A stretch of DNA of 64,000 nt from Paraburkholderia dilworthii (lineage in GTDB: Bacteria; Pseudomonadota; Gammaproteobacteria; Burkholderiales; Burkholderiaceae), in the NCBI RefSeq assembly GCF_000472525.1, contig NZ_AWZT01000003.1, positions 262,104 through 326,103 of the forward strand, written 5' to 3'. The notes below the pieces were generated by a model that was given only the letters and a program-made list of their open reading frames with translations, was not told the DNA's origin and did no database searches. Each line of letters begins with the position of its first letter. Position 1 is the first letter of the stretch. Positions 16,111 through 24,408 of this stretch are shown here, one piece after another. The translations under genes and the position numbers were made by a program.

Positions 16111-17175
16111 TCAACCCACCGCGACCTGGCGAAGAATCGGCCGGCGCGTGGCTTCGATCAGCGCCGAATACCCGTCCACGTAGTTGCGCGCCATCGTGTT
16201 CGAACTGAAGCGGCGCTCGAACTGCGCGCGGATCTCGCTGCGCGACAACTCGTCCAGACGCTGGAGCGCGGCCACCGCGCCTTGCACGTCCTCGACGATA
16301 TAGCCCGTCACGCCGTGGTCGATCACTTCCGGCACCGAACCGCGGTTGAACGCAATCACCGGCGTGCCGCATGCCATCGACTCGATCATGACGAGCCCGA
16401 ACGGCTCGGACCAGTCAATCGGAAACAACAGCGCCTTGGCGCCCGACAGGAACTCGGGCTTTTGCGCTTCGTTGATCTCGCCGACGAACTCGACATGCGC
16501 TTGCGACAAAAGCGGCTCGATCTCGCGCTTGAAGTAATCCTGATCGGCCTTGTCCACCTTGGCGGCAATCTTCAGCGGCAAACCGCTTTGTGCAGCGATC
16601 TTGATGGCTGTATCGACGCGCTTTTCCGGACAGATCCGGCCGAGAAAGGCCAGGTATTCCGGCTTCTTGTGCGCTTGCGGCGTGAGCAGTTGCTCCGGCA
16701 GGCCGTGGTAAATCGTACTCAGCCAGTTCGCCTGCGGCAGCGGCAGGCGCTGCGAATCGGAAATGGAGACGACCGGCGCGCCGGAGAACGCGTCGAACAC
16801 CGGCTGCAACTCGGGCAAATCGAGACGGCCGTGCAACGTGGTCACGAAAGGCGTGTCCATCGTCGAGAAAAGCGGGAACGGCATGTAGTCGAGGTGAAAA
16901 TGCAGCACGTCGAACTCGTGCGCGACCCGGCGCACTTTTTCCATCATCAGGATGTGCGGGGCTAGCGCATCGCGAATCGTCGGATCGAGGCGCAGCGCAC
17001 GAGGCCAGCACGCGTCGAGCTTGGCGGAAGTCACCGAGTCGCCGCTCGCAAACAGCGTGACGTCGTGACCCTCGTCGACCAGAGCCTCGGTGAGGTAGGA
17101 CACGACACGTTCGGTGCCACCGTACAATTTCGGCGGGACTGCTTCATACAACGGCGCAATTTGTGCGATTCGCAT
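16111..17175 (-). CDS. GT4-family glycosyltransferase
   Basis: 354 residues, GT-B fold. The N-terminal domain has the donor/acceptor loop PKLYGGTERVV and LHFHLDYMPF; the C-terminal domain starts near LAFLGRICPEKRVDTAI and carries the EX7E motif EPFGLVMIESMACGTPVI. This group of proteins transfers sugars from nucleotide donors with retention; specific products (trehalose-like, exopolysaccharide or lipid-linked) cannot be told from sequence. AGGAGA stands before the ATG at 17175. It is monocistronic and separated from flhDC by 700 bases; the region around it gives no pathway hint. It is not part of the glycosylation operon at the left end. Confidence 0.9.
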   Translation of the reverse strand: MRIAQIAPLYEAVPPKLYGGTERVVSYLTEALVDEGHDVTLFASGDSVTSAKLDACWPRALRLDPTIRDALAPHILMMEKVRRVAHEFDVLHFHLDYMPFPLFSTMDTPFVTTLHGRLDLPELQPVFDAFSGAPVVSISDSQRLPLPQANWLSTIYHGLPEQLLTPQAHKKPEYLAFLGRICPEKRVDTAIKIAAQSGLPLKIAAKVDKADQDYFKREIEPLLSQAHVEFVGEINEAQKPEFLSGAKALLFPIDWSEPFGLVMIESMACGTPVIAFNRGSVPEVIDHGVTGYIVEDVQGAVAALQRLDELSRSEIRAQFERRFSSNTMARNYVDGYSALIEATRRPILRQVAVG

Positions 17176-17875
17176 GCGTTTCTCCTGTTCAATAGGGCTT
17201 CGCACAGCGGCGCTCGAGTAGAGCGAGGAGCGAATGCCTGACGGACGGTTGGGCGCGGTAAGCCGCCGCCCGGGGGTGCTCCGAACCTGCATCGGGTAAT
17301 CCCTTAGCTTCATTATCGGGATCGGCCGCGCCAATTCGAGTTATTTTTCAAACGCTTAATGTTGTTACAGCGCGAAACACGAGGTGTTACATGCATCCAG
17401 ACGTGTCCGCAGGTGTTTTTTGCACGTTGTGGCCGGCGAGGCCGGCACGCCGCAAAAGCGCCGCGCCTCTTTGCAGCAAGCGCCGAGCCCGCTCCTACAT
17501 TCGAAATATTACGTAGTGGTGAAAACGTCTTATAATTCGCCTCACCATTGAACGGTGCAAATGACAGGGTTATAAAACTCACCGTTCGGTTCATTCCTGC
17601 GGAATCCAATATTCACCGCGCATTGCAAGCAGCAGCGCGGCGTGTCCGAATCCCACCAGACCTTTCTCCGAGCTCAGCCATGTAGGAAAAACTCCTACAT
17701 GAATGACGGATTAATCCGTCAAACAAGCTGGGTGTCTGTCCGATTTTGTTTCGCTGCCCCTTCCGAGACAATGCTCGCAAGACCAGAAACGAGCCGATCG
17801 GTGCGGTTTAGCTGCGCGCGTTCGAGCAAACGTTTCCGTAACGGCCTGACCAGCCAGATACACCCCGGGGGAATC
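17176..17875. other. 700-base control region between the GT4 gene and flhD
   Basis: No gene recognised. It must hold the flhDC promoter(s), where cell signals set flagellar gene expression. AT-rich patches occur at 17330-17360 and 17500-17540. A perfect inverted repeat lies at 17679-17701 (separate entry) and its half-site TCCTACAT occurs again at 17493-17500. Confidence 0.6.
17679..17701. promoter_or_regulatory. Perfect inverted repeat upstream of flhDC, candidate operator
   Basis: CATGTAGGA (17679-17687), 5 bases AAAAC, TCCTACATG (17693-17701). It is 175 bases before the flhD ATG. The TGTAGG..CCTACA layout resembles operators of NarL/FixJ-type response regulators (compare the GacA box TGTAAG-N6-CTTACA and RcsB boxes). 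The AAAAC loop and lack of a T-run argue against a terminator. Confidence 0.6.
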
Positions 17876-18196
17876 ATGAGCGCGACAAGCGATATGCTCA
17901 ATGAGATCAGAGAAGTCAACCTGTCTTATCTCCTGCTCGCGCAGCGCCTGCTTCGCGAAGACAAGCCGATGGGCATGTTTCGCATGGGGATTTCGGACCA
18001 GTTAGCCGATGTGCTCGCCAGCCTGTCGCTGGCGCAGACCGTCAAGCTGGCGGCGTCCAACCAGGTGTTGTGCCGCTTCCGTTTCGACGATCACGCCGTG
18101 TTGTCGGCGCTCGCGGACAAGGGCAAATCAAGCGCCGTCGCGCAAGCGCATTCCGCGATCCTGATGGCAAGCCAGCCGGTCGAGCAACTCGGCTGA
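17876..18196 (+). CDS. flhD: Flagellar master regulator subunit FlhD
   Basis: 106 residues. The pattern MLNEIREVNLSYLLLAQRLLREDKPMGMFRMGIS is characteristic of FlhD, followed by ADVLASLSLAQTVKLA and the FRFDDH segment. FlhD and FlhC form the FlhD4C2 complex that activates class II flagellar operons. The ATG at 17876 is chosen because it starts the conserved protein and GGGGGAA precedes it; the frame extends further upstream without similarity. Followed 49 bases later by flhC. Confidence 0.96.
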   Translation: MSATSDMLNEIREVNLSYLLLAQRLLREDKPMGMFRMGISDQLADVLASLSLAQTVKLAASNQVLCRFRFDDHAVLSALADKGKSSAVAQAHSAILMASQPVEQLG

Positions 18197-18245
18197 TGGT
18201 AGTCCGCGGCTCAAGGCAAGCAATCGGGACGGGAACGTAAAGCGG

Positions 18246-18806
18246 ATGGCCTATAAAAGCGTCGTGCTCGAGGTCAAGGAAATCACCCTGGCCATCGAAC
18301 TGATTGAACTTGGCGCGCGTCTGCAATTGCTGGAGGCGGAAACCAGCCTGTCGCGCGACCGGCTCATCAAGCTGTACAAGGAACTGAAAGGGGTTTCGCC
18401 GCCCAAGGGCATGTTGCCCTTTTCGACCGACTGGTTCATGACCTGGCAGCCCAACTTTCACTCCTCGCTGTTCTACAACATCTACCGCTTCATGGCCGAC
18501 CACGGCGGCTGCGCGACGATCCAGTCGATCGTCAAAAGCTACCGGCTCTATCTGGAGCACGTGCAGTTACACGACGACGAACCCGTGCTGAGCCTCACGC
18601 GCGCATGGACGCTCGTGCGCTTCTTCGACTCGGGGATGCTGCAAATCACGCCGTGCTGCCGCTGCGGCGGCCATTTCGTCGCGCACGCCCACGACCCGAA
18701 GCAGGGGTTCGTCTGCGGACTGTGCCAGCCTCCCTCGCGCGCCGGTAAGACAAAGAAAGTTGCCGACGCCCGCGCCCGCGAGAGCCTCGCCGCGCTCGTG
18801 GCCTGA
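18246..18806 (+). CDS. flhC: Flagellar master regulator subunit FlhC
   Basis: 186 residues. Typical FlhC stretches are RLQLLEAETSLSRDRLIKLYKE and the GMLPFSTDWFMTW block. The zinc site is visible as CCRCGG near residue 138 and CGLC near residue 157. FlhC is the main DNA-binding part of FlhD4C2. Expected targets here are the upstream regions of flhB, flhF and flgB, which share a conserved element. Normal length for the family. Confidence 0.97.
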   Translation: MAYKSVVLEVKEITLAIELIELGARLQLLEAETSLSRDRLIKLYKELKGVSPPKGMLPFSTDWFMTWQPNFHSSLFYNIYRFMADHGGCATIQSIVKSYRLYLEHVQLHDDEPVLSLTRAWTLVRFFDSGMLQITPCCRCGGHFVAHAHDPKQGFVCGLCQPPSRAGKTKKVADARARESLAALVA

Positions 18807-18962
18807 TCCGCGAGCGGGTCGCCGGCCGCGCGGCCTGCGTTCATTCCCCGTCCAGTGGGCCTTGCCGCCCGGTTGATTGCCGCGCCTGGCCTCGCGCATC
18901 GCGCGTCCGGCTGCCAGCGCCCGCCTCTGGGTTTACACCGGCGCGCCAAGCCGCTTTTCCGT

Positions 18963-18989
18963 CAAAGTTTTCTGTTGCGTTGCCGTAAA
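18963..18989 (+). promoter_or_regulatory. Sigma-28 promoter of motA operon
   Basis: CAAAGTTT (18963-18970), 11 bases, GCCGTAAA (18982-18989): 13 of 16 matches to the sigma-28 pattern with exact spacing, 45 bases before the motA start. It probably drives motA, motB and the chemotaxis genes. Confidence 0.88.
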
Positions 18990-19034
18990 CCAGTTTAACG
19001 ACGGTCACCGTCGCTTCTTTGTGAGGGCTCCGCA

Positions 19035-19895
19035 GTGCTGATTTTCGTGGGAACACTCGTGACGCTTTTGTCCGTTTTCGGCGGTTACGCGCTGGAAGGC
19101 GGCCATCTCGGCGCGCTGTTGCAGCCCGTTGAAGTGCTGATGATCGTCGGCGCCGGCGTCGGCGCGTTCATCCTCGGTAACGGGATGAAAACGATCAAGG
19201 CGACGCTGCGCGTCATTCCGACCCTGTTCAAGGGGGCGAAGTACAACAAGGACGTTTATATGGAGCTGATGGCGCTCCTCTACGTCCTGCTCGCCAAAGC
19301 GCGCAAGGAAGGCACGCTGACGCTGGAAGCCGACATCGACGATCCGTCGAAGAGCCCGATCTTCACGCAGTACCCAAAGATTCTCGCCGACCATCACATT
19401 ATCGAGTTTCTGACCGACTACCTGCGTCTGATGGTGGGCGGCAACATGAACGCGTTCGAGATCGAAAGCCTGATGGACGAGGAGATCGAGACGCATCACC
19501 AGGAAGGCGAGGCGCCCGCGCACGCGCTGAACAAGGTTGGCGACGCCATGCCGGCGTTCGGTATCGTGGCCGCGGTGATGGGTGTGGTGCACACGATGGC
19601 GTCCGCCGACAAGCCGCCGGCGGTGCTCGGCGAAATGATCGCGCAGGCGCTCGTTGGCACCTTCCTCGGCATTCTGCTTTCGTACGGACTGATCGGACCG
19701 CTCGCGAGCGTCGCCGAGCAGCGCGTGACCGAGTCGACCAAGATGTTCCAGTGCATCAAGGTGACGATTCTCGCCAGCCTGAACGGCTATGCGCCGGCCA
19801 TTGCCGTCGAGTTCGGCCGCAAGGTGCTCTTCTCGACCGAGCGTCCGTCGTTCGCCGAGCTCGAAGAGCACGTGCGCCGCGTGAAGGCCAAGTAA
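19035..19895 (+). CDS. motA: Flagellar motor stator protein MotA
   Basis: 286 residues with four membrane helices: two at the N-terminus (LIFVGTLVTLLSVFGGYAL, VLMIVGAGVGAFILG) and two in the second half (PAFGIVAAVMGVVHTM and GTFLGILLSYGLIGPLA). The large cytoplasmic loop between holds the rotor-interacting region. MotA5MotB2 conducts protons and drives the rotor through FliG. The start is GTG at 19035, just after GAGGG. The gene is followed 19 bases later by motB. Confidence 0.97.
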   Translation: MLIFVGTLVTLLSVFGGYALEGGHLGALLQPVEVLMIVGAGVGAFILGNGMKTIKATLRVIPTLFKGAKYNKDVYMELMALLYVLLAKARKEGTLTLEADIDDPSKSPIFTQYPKILADHHIIEFLTDYLRLMVGGNMNAFEIESLMDEEIETHHQEGEAPAHALNKVGDAMPAFGIVAAVMGVVHTMASADKPPAVLGEMIAQALVGTFLGILLSYGLIGPLASVAEQRVTESTKMFQCIKVTILASLNGYAPAIAVEFGRKVLFSTERPSFAELEEHVRRVKAK

Positions 19896-19914
19896 GGGCA
19901 CGAGAGACGAACCG

Positions 19915-20922
19915 ATGAGCAAGGACAAAGACCGCGCCATTGTCGTCAAGCGCGCCGCGCCGAAGAAGGCGGGCCACCACGGCGGCGCGTGGAAGCTCGC
20001 GTATGCGGACTTCATGACCGCGATGATGGCGTTCTTTCTGCTGATGTGGCTGCTGAGTTCGGCATCCACGGTGCAGTTGAAGGGCATCGCGGAGTACTTC
20101 AACCAGCCGTTGAAGATCACGCTGTGGGGCGGCGACCGCAGCGCGGAAGATTCGAGCATTCTGAAGGGCGGCGGCCGCGACATCTCGACCGACGCGCAGG
20201 GTGTGACGCGCTGGACGGACGGTTCGAACAATCGCGCCGAGCGCACGGTCTCGCACAGCAGCGAAGACTCGATGAAGCAGTTGCAGGGTGAGCTGGAGCG
20301 GCGCGAGCAGGTCCGTCTGCACGATCTGCAAGTGAAGCTGATGGCCGCGATCGAAGCGAATCCGGTGCTGCGCCAGTTCAAGCAGCAGATCCGTATCGAT
20401 TCGACGCTGACCGGCTTGCGCATCGAGATCGTCGACTCGCAGAAGCGGCCGATGTTCGCGACCGCGAGAGATCAGGTCGAGCCGTACATGCGCGACATTC
20501 TGCGCGAGATCGGCCACACGCTGAACGACGTGCCTAACCGCATCATCGTGCAGGGACACACCGACGCCGCGCAATACGCGGGCGGCGAGAAGGGCTACAG
20601 CAACTGGGAACTGTCCGCGGATCGCGCGAATGCGTCGCGCCGCGAGCTGGTCGCCGGTGGTATGGACGAAGCAAAGGTGATGCGCGTACTCGGCCTCGCG
20701 TCGACGCAGAACCTGAACAAGGCGGACCCGATGGATCCGGAAAACCGCCGCATCAGCATCATCGTTCTGAACAGGAAGTCGGAGGAAGCGCTCAATCATG
20801 ACGACTCCACCACGACGACCTTGTCGGACGACGCAGCCGGCTCCAAGCCGCTGCTGCAAAAACTGGCGCAGCCGGTGACGGTCGCGCCCAAGGTACCGGC
20901 GACAGCGCCGGCGGCTCAGTAA
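19915..20922 (+). CDS. motB: Flagellar motor stator protein MotB
   Basis: 335 residues. After a basic N-terminus comes the single membrane helix with the proton-binding aspartate Asp32 in AYADFMTAMMAFF. The C-terminal OmpA-like peptidoglycan-binding domain is shown by IIVQGHTDAAQY, NWELSADRANASRRELV and ENRRISIIVL. The C-terminal tail is Thr/Ala/Pro-rich. It anchors the stator to the cell wall. Its start codon follows the motA stop by 19 bases. Confidence 0.97.
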   Translation: MSKDKDRAIVVKRAAPKKAGHHGGAWKLAYADFMTAMMAFFLLMWLLSSASTVQLKGIAEYFNQPLKITLWGGDRSAEDSSILKGGGRDISTDAQGVTRWTDGSNNRAERTVSHSSEDSMKQLQGELERREQVRLHDLQVKLMAAIEANPVLRQFKQQIRIDSTLTGLRIEIVDSQKRPMFATARDQVEPYMRDILREIGHTLNDVPNRIIVQGHTDAAQYAGGEKGYSNWELSADRANASRRELVAGGMDEAKVMRVLGLASTQNLNKADPMDPENRRISIIVLNRKSEEALNHDDSTTTTLSDDAAGSKPLLQKLAQPVTVAPKVPATAPAAQ

Positions 20923-21007
20923 CGGAAAGGCGGTCGCCCGGCTGCTCCATGCGCCTCACTGGCGCGGACAGCGAGGCGGCACATAGCGTAAGTGCAGCGA
21001 GGTTTTC

Positions 21008-21385
21008 ATGATCAGGCATATCCTGGCGATCGACGATTCGGCATCGATGCGGCAGATTCTTTCCGCGACGCTGACGGCGGCCGGCTATGAGGTGACGCTC
21101 GCGGCGGACGGCGCGGAAGGGCTCGAAAATGCGCTCGCCGTGCGGTTCGACCTCGTGTTGACCGATCAGCACATGCCGGGCAAGACCGGCCTCGATCTGA
21201 TCGCCGAACTGCGCGGCAATCCGGCTTACACGGCGACGCCCATCCTCGTCCTGACGACGGAATCGGGCGAGCCGTTCAAAGCCGCGGCGCGCGAGGCGGG
21301 CGCGACCGGCTGGATTGAAAAGCCGCTCGACCCGGACATGCTGACCGAACTGGTGGCGGCGTTGGCTGAGCCAGATCAGGCGTAA
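21008..21385 (+). CDS. CheY-like single-domain response regulator
   Basis: 125 residues, receiver domain only. Acidic pocket AIDDSAS (Asp9, Asp10), phospho-acceptor Asp53 in LTDQHMPG, switch Thr in LVLTTES and Lys in EKPLD. It is different from the CheY encoded at 29464: shared fold but low identity. In Burkholderia flagellar loci a response regulator of this type lies between motB and cheA. It may act as a second CheY, for instance a phosphate sink for CheA. No output domain. Confidence 0.93.
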   Translation: MIRHILAIDDSASMRQILSATLTAAGYEVTLAADGAEGLENALAVRFDLVLTDQHMPGKTGLDLIAELRGNPAYTATPILVLTTESGEPFKAAAREAGATGWIEKPLDPDMLTELVAALAEPDQA

Positions 21386-21471
21386 AGCAAACCCTAGACA
21401 AGTTATAGAAGCTCTCGACGCTGCGGCACGGTAGCCCAGGCCTAGACAGGAACTCTCGCGGTGACCCAGGC

Positions 21472-23772
21472 ATGACACTCGACATCACTCAGTTCTATCA
21501 GACGTTCTTCGACGAAGCGGACGAACTGCTCGCGCAGATGGAGCAGTTGCTGCTCAATCTGGACATCGCGCACCCGGACCCGGAAGACCTCGCGGCAATT
21601 TTCCGCGCGGCGCATTCGATCAAGGGCGGCGCGGCGACGTTCGGCTTTACCGCGTTGACGGAGACGACTCACATCCTCGAATCGCTGCTCGACCGTGCGC
21701 GCAACAATGAACTCGTGCTGCGCAAGGACATGATCGACACGTTCCTCGAAACCAAGGACGTGTTGTCGGGCCAGCTCGCCGACTACCGCGCGAGCGCCGA
21801 GCCGGACACGGCGGTCGCGAAGGCGATCTGCGCGAAGCTCGAACAACTGCACGCCGAGAGCCGCGGTGCCGCGGCACCGGCTGCGGCTGCGGCCGCGGCT
21901 GCCGCTGCGCCGGTGGAAGCCGCGGTGCCCGCGCCCGTCGAGGACGTCGCAACAGTAGAAGAAGGCAGCCCGCCGGAGCACGTCGTCGAACAGGCGGTGC
22001 AGGCGGCTGGCGAATGGATTGACGGCGAACCGGCACAGACCGGGCAAGCCGAAGGAACCGGCGAAGCAGATCAGGAAGCCGGTCCGCATCTGAAAATTAC
22101 GCTACGGGGCGTTGATGAGAAGGACCAGGAACTCCTTGCCGAAGAGCTGGGTAACCTGGGCAATATCGTCGGGCGGGTCAAGAGCGGCGGCGATCTGACG
22201 CTGTGGCTCCAGACCGATGTCACGTCCGACGACATCATCGCCGTGTGCTGTTTCGTGATCGACGAAAGTCAGATCTCGATCGGCCGCGGAACCGCACCGG
22301 CGGACGGTGCTCAGCAAGGCGAACCTGGAACGCCCGACGCTGAGCCTTCGTCTCCGGTGCAAGCAGTACCGGCGGCTTCGGCCGCCACTCATACCGTAGC
22401 ACCCCTGGCGTCCGTGGCGTCTGTAGCGCAGCCTGCTTCGACGAGCAGCGCCGCCGAGCCCGCGCCGGGCCAAGCGGCTGCGGCCAGCGCACCGGCAGCA
22501 GCTCCCGCCACGGCATCGGTCGCGGCCGCGGCGGACAACGACCGCAAGGCCGCACGTCCGGCAGCGGCGGCAGGCGGCGCGGAAGGCAGCTCGATTCGCG
22601 TGGGCGTCGAAAAGGTCGATCAGCTGATCAACCTGGTCGGCGAACTGGTGATCACGCAGGCGATGCTCGCGGAAACCACCAGCACCTTCGATCCGGCGCT
22701 GCACGATCGCCTGTTCAACGGCATGGCGCAGCTCGAGCGCAACGCGCGCGATCTGCAGGAAGCCGTCATGTCGATCCGCATGATGCCGATGGATTACGTG
22801 TTCAGCCGCTTCCCGCGTCTCGTGCGCGATCTCGCGGCCAAGCTCGGCAAGGAAGTGGAGCTCGTCACCTTCGGTCAGGCGACCGAACTCGACAAGAGCC
22901 TGATCGAGCGGATCATCGACCCGTTGACTCACCTCGTGCGCAACAGTCTCGATCACGGCATCGAAACCGTGGAAGCGCGGCGCGCGGCGGGCAAGGATTC
23001 GACCGGCCAGCTCGTGCTGTCGGCGGCACATCACGGCGGCAACATCGTGATCGAGGTCAGCGACGACGGCGCCGGCCTGCGCCGCGACAAGATTCTTGCG
23101 AAGGCCGCGAAGCAGGGCATGCAGGTCAGCGAAACGATGACCGACGAGGAAGTCTGGAACCTGATCTTCCTGCCGGGCTTCTCGACGGCGGAGCAGGTCA
23201 CGGACGTGTCGGGCCGCGGCGTCGGCATGGACGTGGTGAAGCGCAACATCCAGTCGATGGGCGGTCACGTGGAAATCACGTCGCACGCCGGCAAGGGCAG
23301 CACCACGCGCATCGTGTTGCCGCTCACGCTCGCGATTCTCGACGGCATGTCCGTCAAGGTCGGCAACGAAATATTCATTCTGCCGCTGAACTTCGTGATG
23401 GAGTCGCTGCAACCGCAAGCCGAAGACATTTACACGGTCGCCAACGGCGAGCGCGTGGTGCGGGTGCGCGGTGAATATCTGCCGCTCGTCGCGTTGCACG
23501 AAGTGTTCAACGTCGACGGAGCGAAGCAGGAGCCGACCCAGGGCATCGTCACCATCATGCAGACGGAAGGGCGCCGCTTTGCGATGCTGATCGACGAGCT
23601 GGTGGGACAGCAGCAGGTGGTCGTGAAGAACCTCGAAACGAATTACCGCAAGGTGCGCGGCATTTCCGCGGCGACCATTCTCGGTGACGGCCGCGTTGCG
23701 CTGATCGTGGACGTGGCGGCGCTGAACCGCGAGTCGCGCAACGCGCATGGCGCGGCGATGAGCCTCGCATGA
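21472..23772 (+). CDS. cheA: Chemotaxis histidine kinase CheA
   Basis: 766 residues with the full P1-P5 layout. P1 HPt has His48 in RAAHSIKGGAATFGF. An Ala/Pro/Glu-rich linker follows, then a P2-like region at about 205-275 (HLKITLRGVDEKDQELL), another Ala/Pro-rich linker to about 365, and P3 at about 375-440 (VDQLINLVGELVITQAML). P4 has the N box HLVRNSLDHGIE, DDGAGL and GRGVGMDVV, and P5 is a CheW-like domain to the end. It phosphorylates CheY and CheB in response to receptor state. The two linkers are long compared with the E. coli protein (654 aa). Confidence 0.97.
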   Translation: MTLDITQFYQTFFDEADELLAQMEQLLLNLDIAHPDPEDLAAIFRAAHSIKGGAATFGFTALTETTHILESLLDRARNNELVLRKDMIDTFLETKDVLSGQLADYRASAEPDTAVAKAICAKLEQLHAESRGAAAPAAAAAAAAAAPVEAAVPAPVEDVATVEEGSPPEHVVEQAVQAAGEWIDGEPAQTGQAEGTGEADQEAGPHLKITLRGVDEKDQELLAEELGNLGNIVGRVKSGGDLTLWLQTDVTSDDIIAVCCFVIDESQISIGRGTAPADGAQQGEPGTPDAEPSSPVQAVPAASAATHTVAPLASVASVAQPASTSSAAEPAPGQAAAASAPAAAPATASVAAAADNDRKAARPAAAAGGAEGSSIRVGVEKVDQLINLVGELVITQAMLAETTSTFDPALHDRLFNGMAQLERNARDLQEAVMSIRMMPMDYVFSRFPRLVRDLAAKLGKEVELVTFGQATELDKSLIERIIDPLTHLVRNSLDHGIETVEARRAAGKDSTGQLVLSAAHHGGNIVIEVSDDGAGLRRDKILAKAAKQGMQVSETMTDEEVWNLIFLPGFSTAEQVTDVSGRGVGMDVVKRNIQSMGGHVEITSHAGKGSTTRIVLPLTLAILDGMSVKVGNEIFILPLNFVMESLQPQAEDIYTVANGERVVRVRGEYLPLVALHEVFNVDGAKQEPTQGIVTIMQTEGRRFAMLIDELVGQQQVVVKNLETNYRKVRGISAATILGDGRVALIVDVAALNRESRNAHGAAMSLA

Positions 23773-23835
23773 TGTCCGTCAGATTCGCCGTAACACTCAT
23801 TCAACTCAATTTATCCCAACCGTTTGGGGGCTAAC

Positions 23836-24366
23836 GTGGCAGAAGTCCAATCTATCAATTCGAGCGTCGCGAACGCGACGAATGGTCGCCGCGACGCGCA
23901 GCAGGCCGACGCCGGCGGTCAGGAATTCCTCGTCTTCACGCTCGGCGCCGAAGAGTACGGCATCGACATTCTCAAGGTGCAGGAAATCCGCGGCTACGAC
24001 AACGTCACGCGCATTGCGAACGCACCTGAGTTCATCAAGGGCGTGATCAATCTGCGCGGCATCATCGTGCCGATCGTCGACATGCGCATCAAGTTCCACC
24101 TAGGACGCGTCGAGTACGACCACCAGACTGTCGTGATCATCCTGAACGTCGCGCATCGCGTGGTCGGGATGGTGGTGGATGGCGTGTCGGACGTGTTGAC
24201 GCTCGCCGTCGACCAGATCATGCCGGCGCCCGAATTCGGCGCGACGCTGACGACCGAGTACCTGACAGGGCTCGGCACCGTCGATGGCCGCATGCTGATC
24301 CTGATGGACATCGAAAAGCTGATGACGAGCCGCGAAATGGCGCTCATCGAAACGCTCGGCGCTTAA
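23836..24366 (+). CDS. cheW: Chemotaxis coupling protein CheW
   Basis: 176 residues. CheW domain from about residue 27: [44 protein letters not shown] and a C-terminal [13 protein letters not shown]. CheW links CheA to methyl-accepting receptors. The start used is GTG at 23836, spaced 5 bases after GGGGG; a TTG 12 bases upstream in the same frame overlaps that ribosome site. The first 25 residues are a flexible extension. Confidence 0.95.
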   Translation: MAEVQSINSSVANATNGRRDAQQADAGGQEFLVFTLGAEEYGIDILKVQEIRGYDNVTRIANAPEFIKGVINLRGIIVPIVDMRIKFHLGRVEYDHQTVVIILNVAHRVVGMVVDGVSDVLTLAVDQIMPAPEFGATLTTEYLTGLGTVDGRMLILMDIEKLMTSREMALIETLGA

Positions 24367-24408
24367 CGCCCGCGGCGTTCAGAAAAGTTTGGTACAGGGA
24401 GCATTGAG

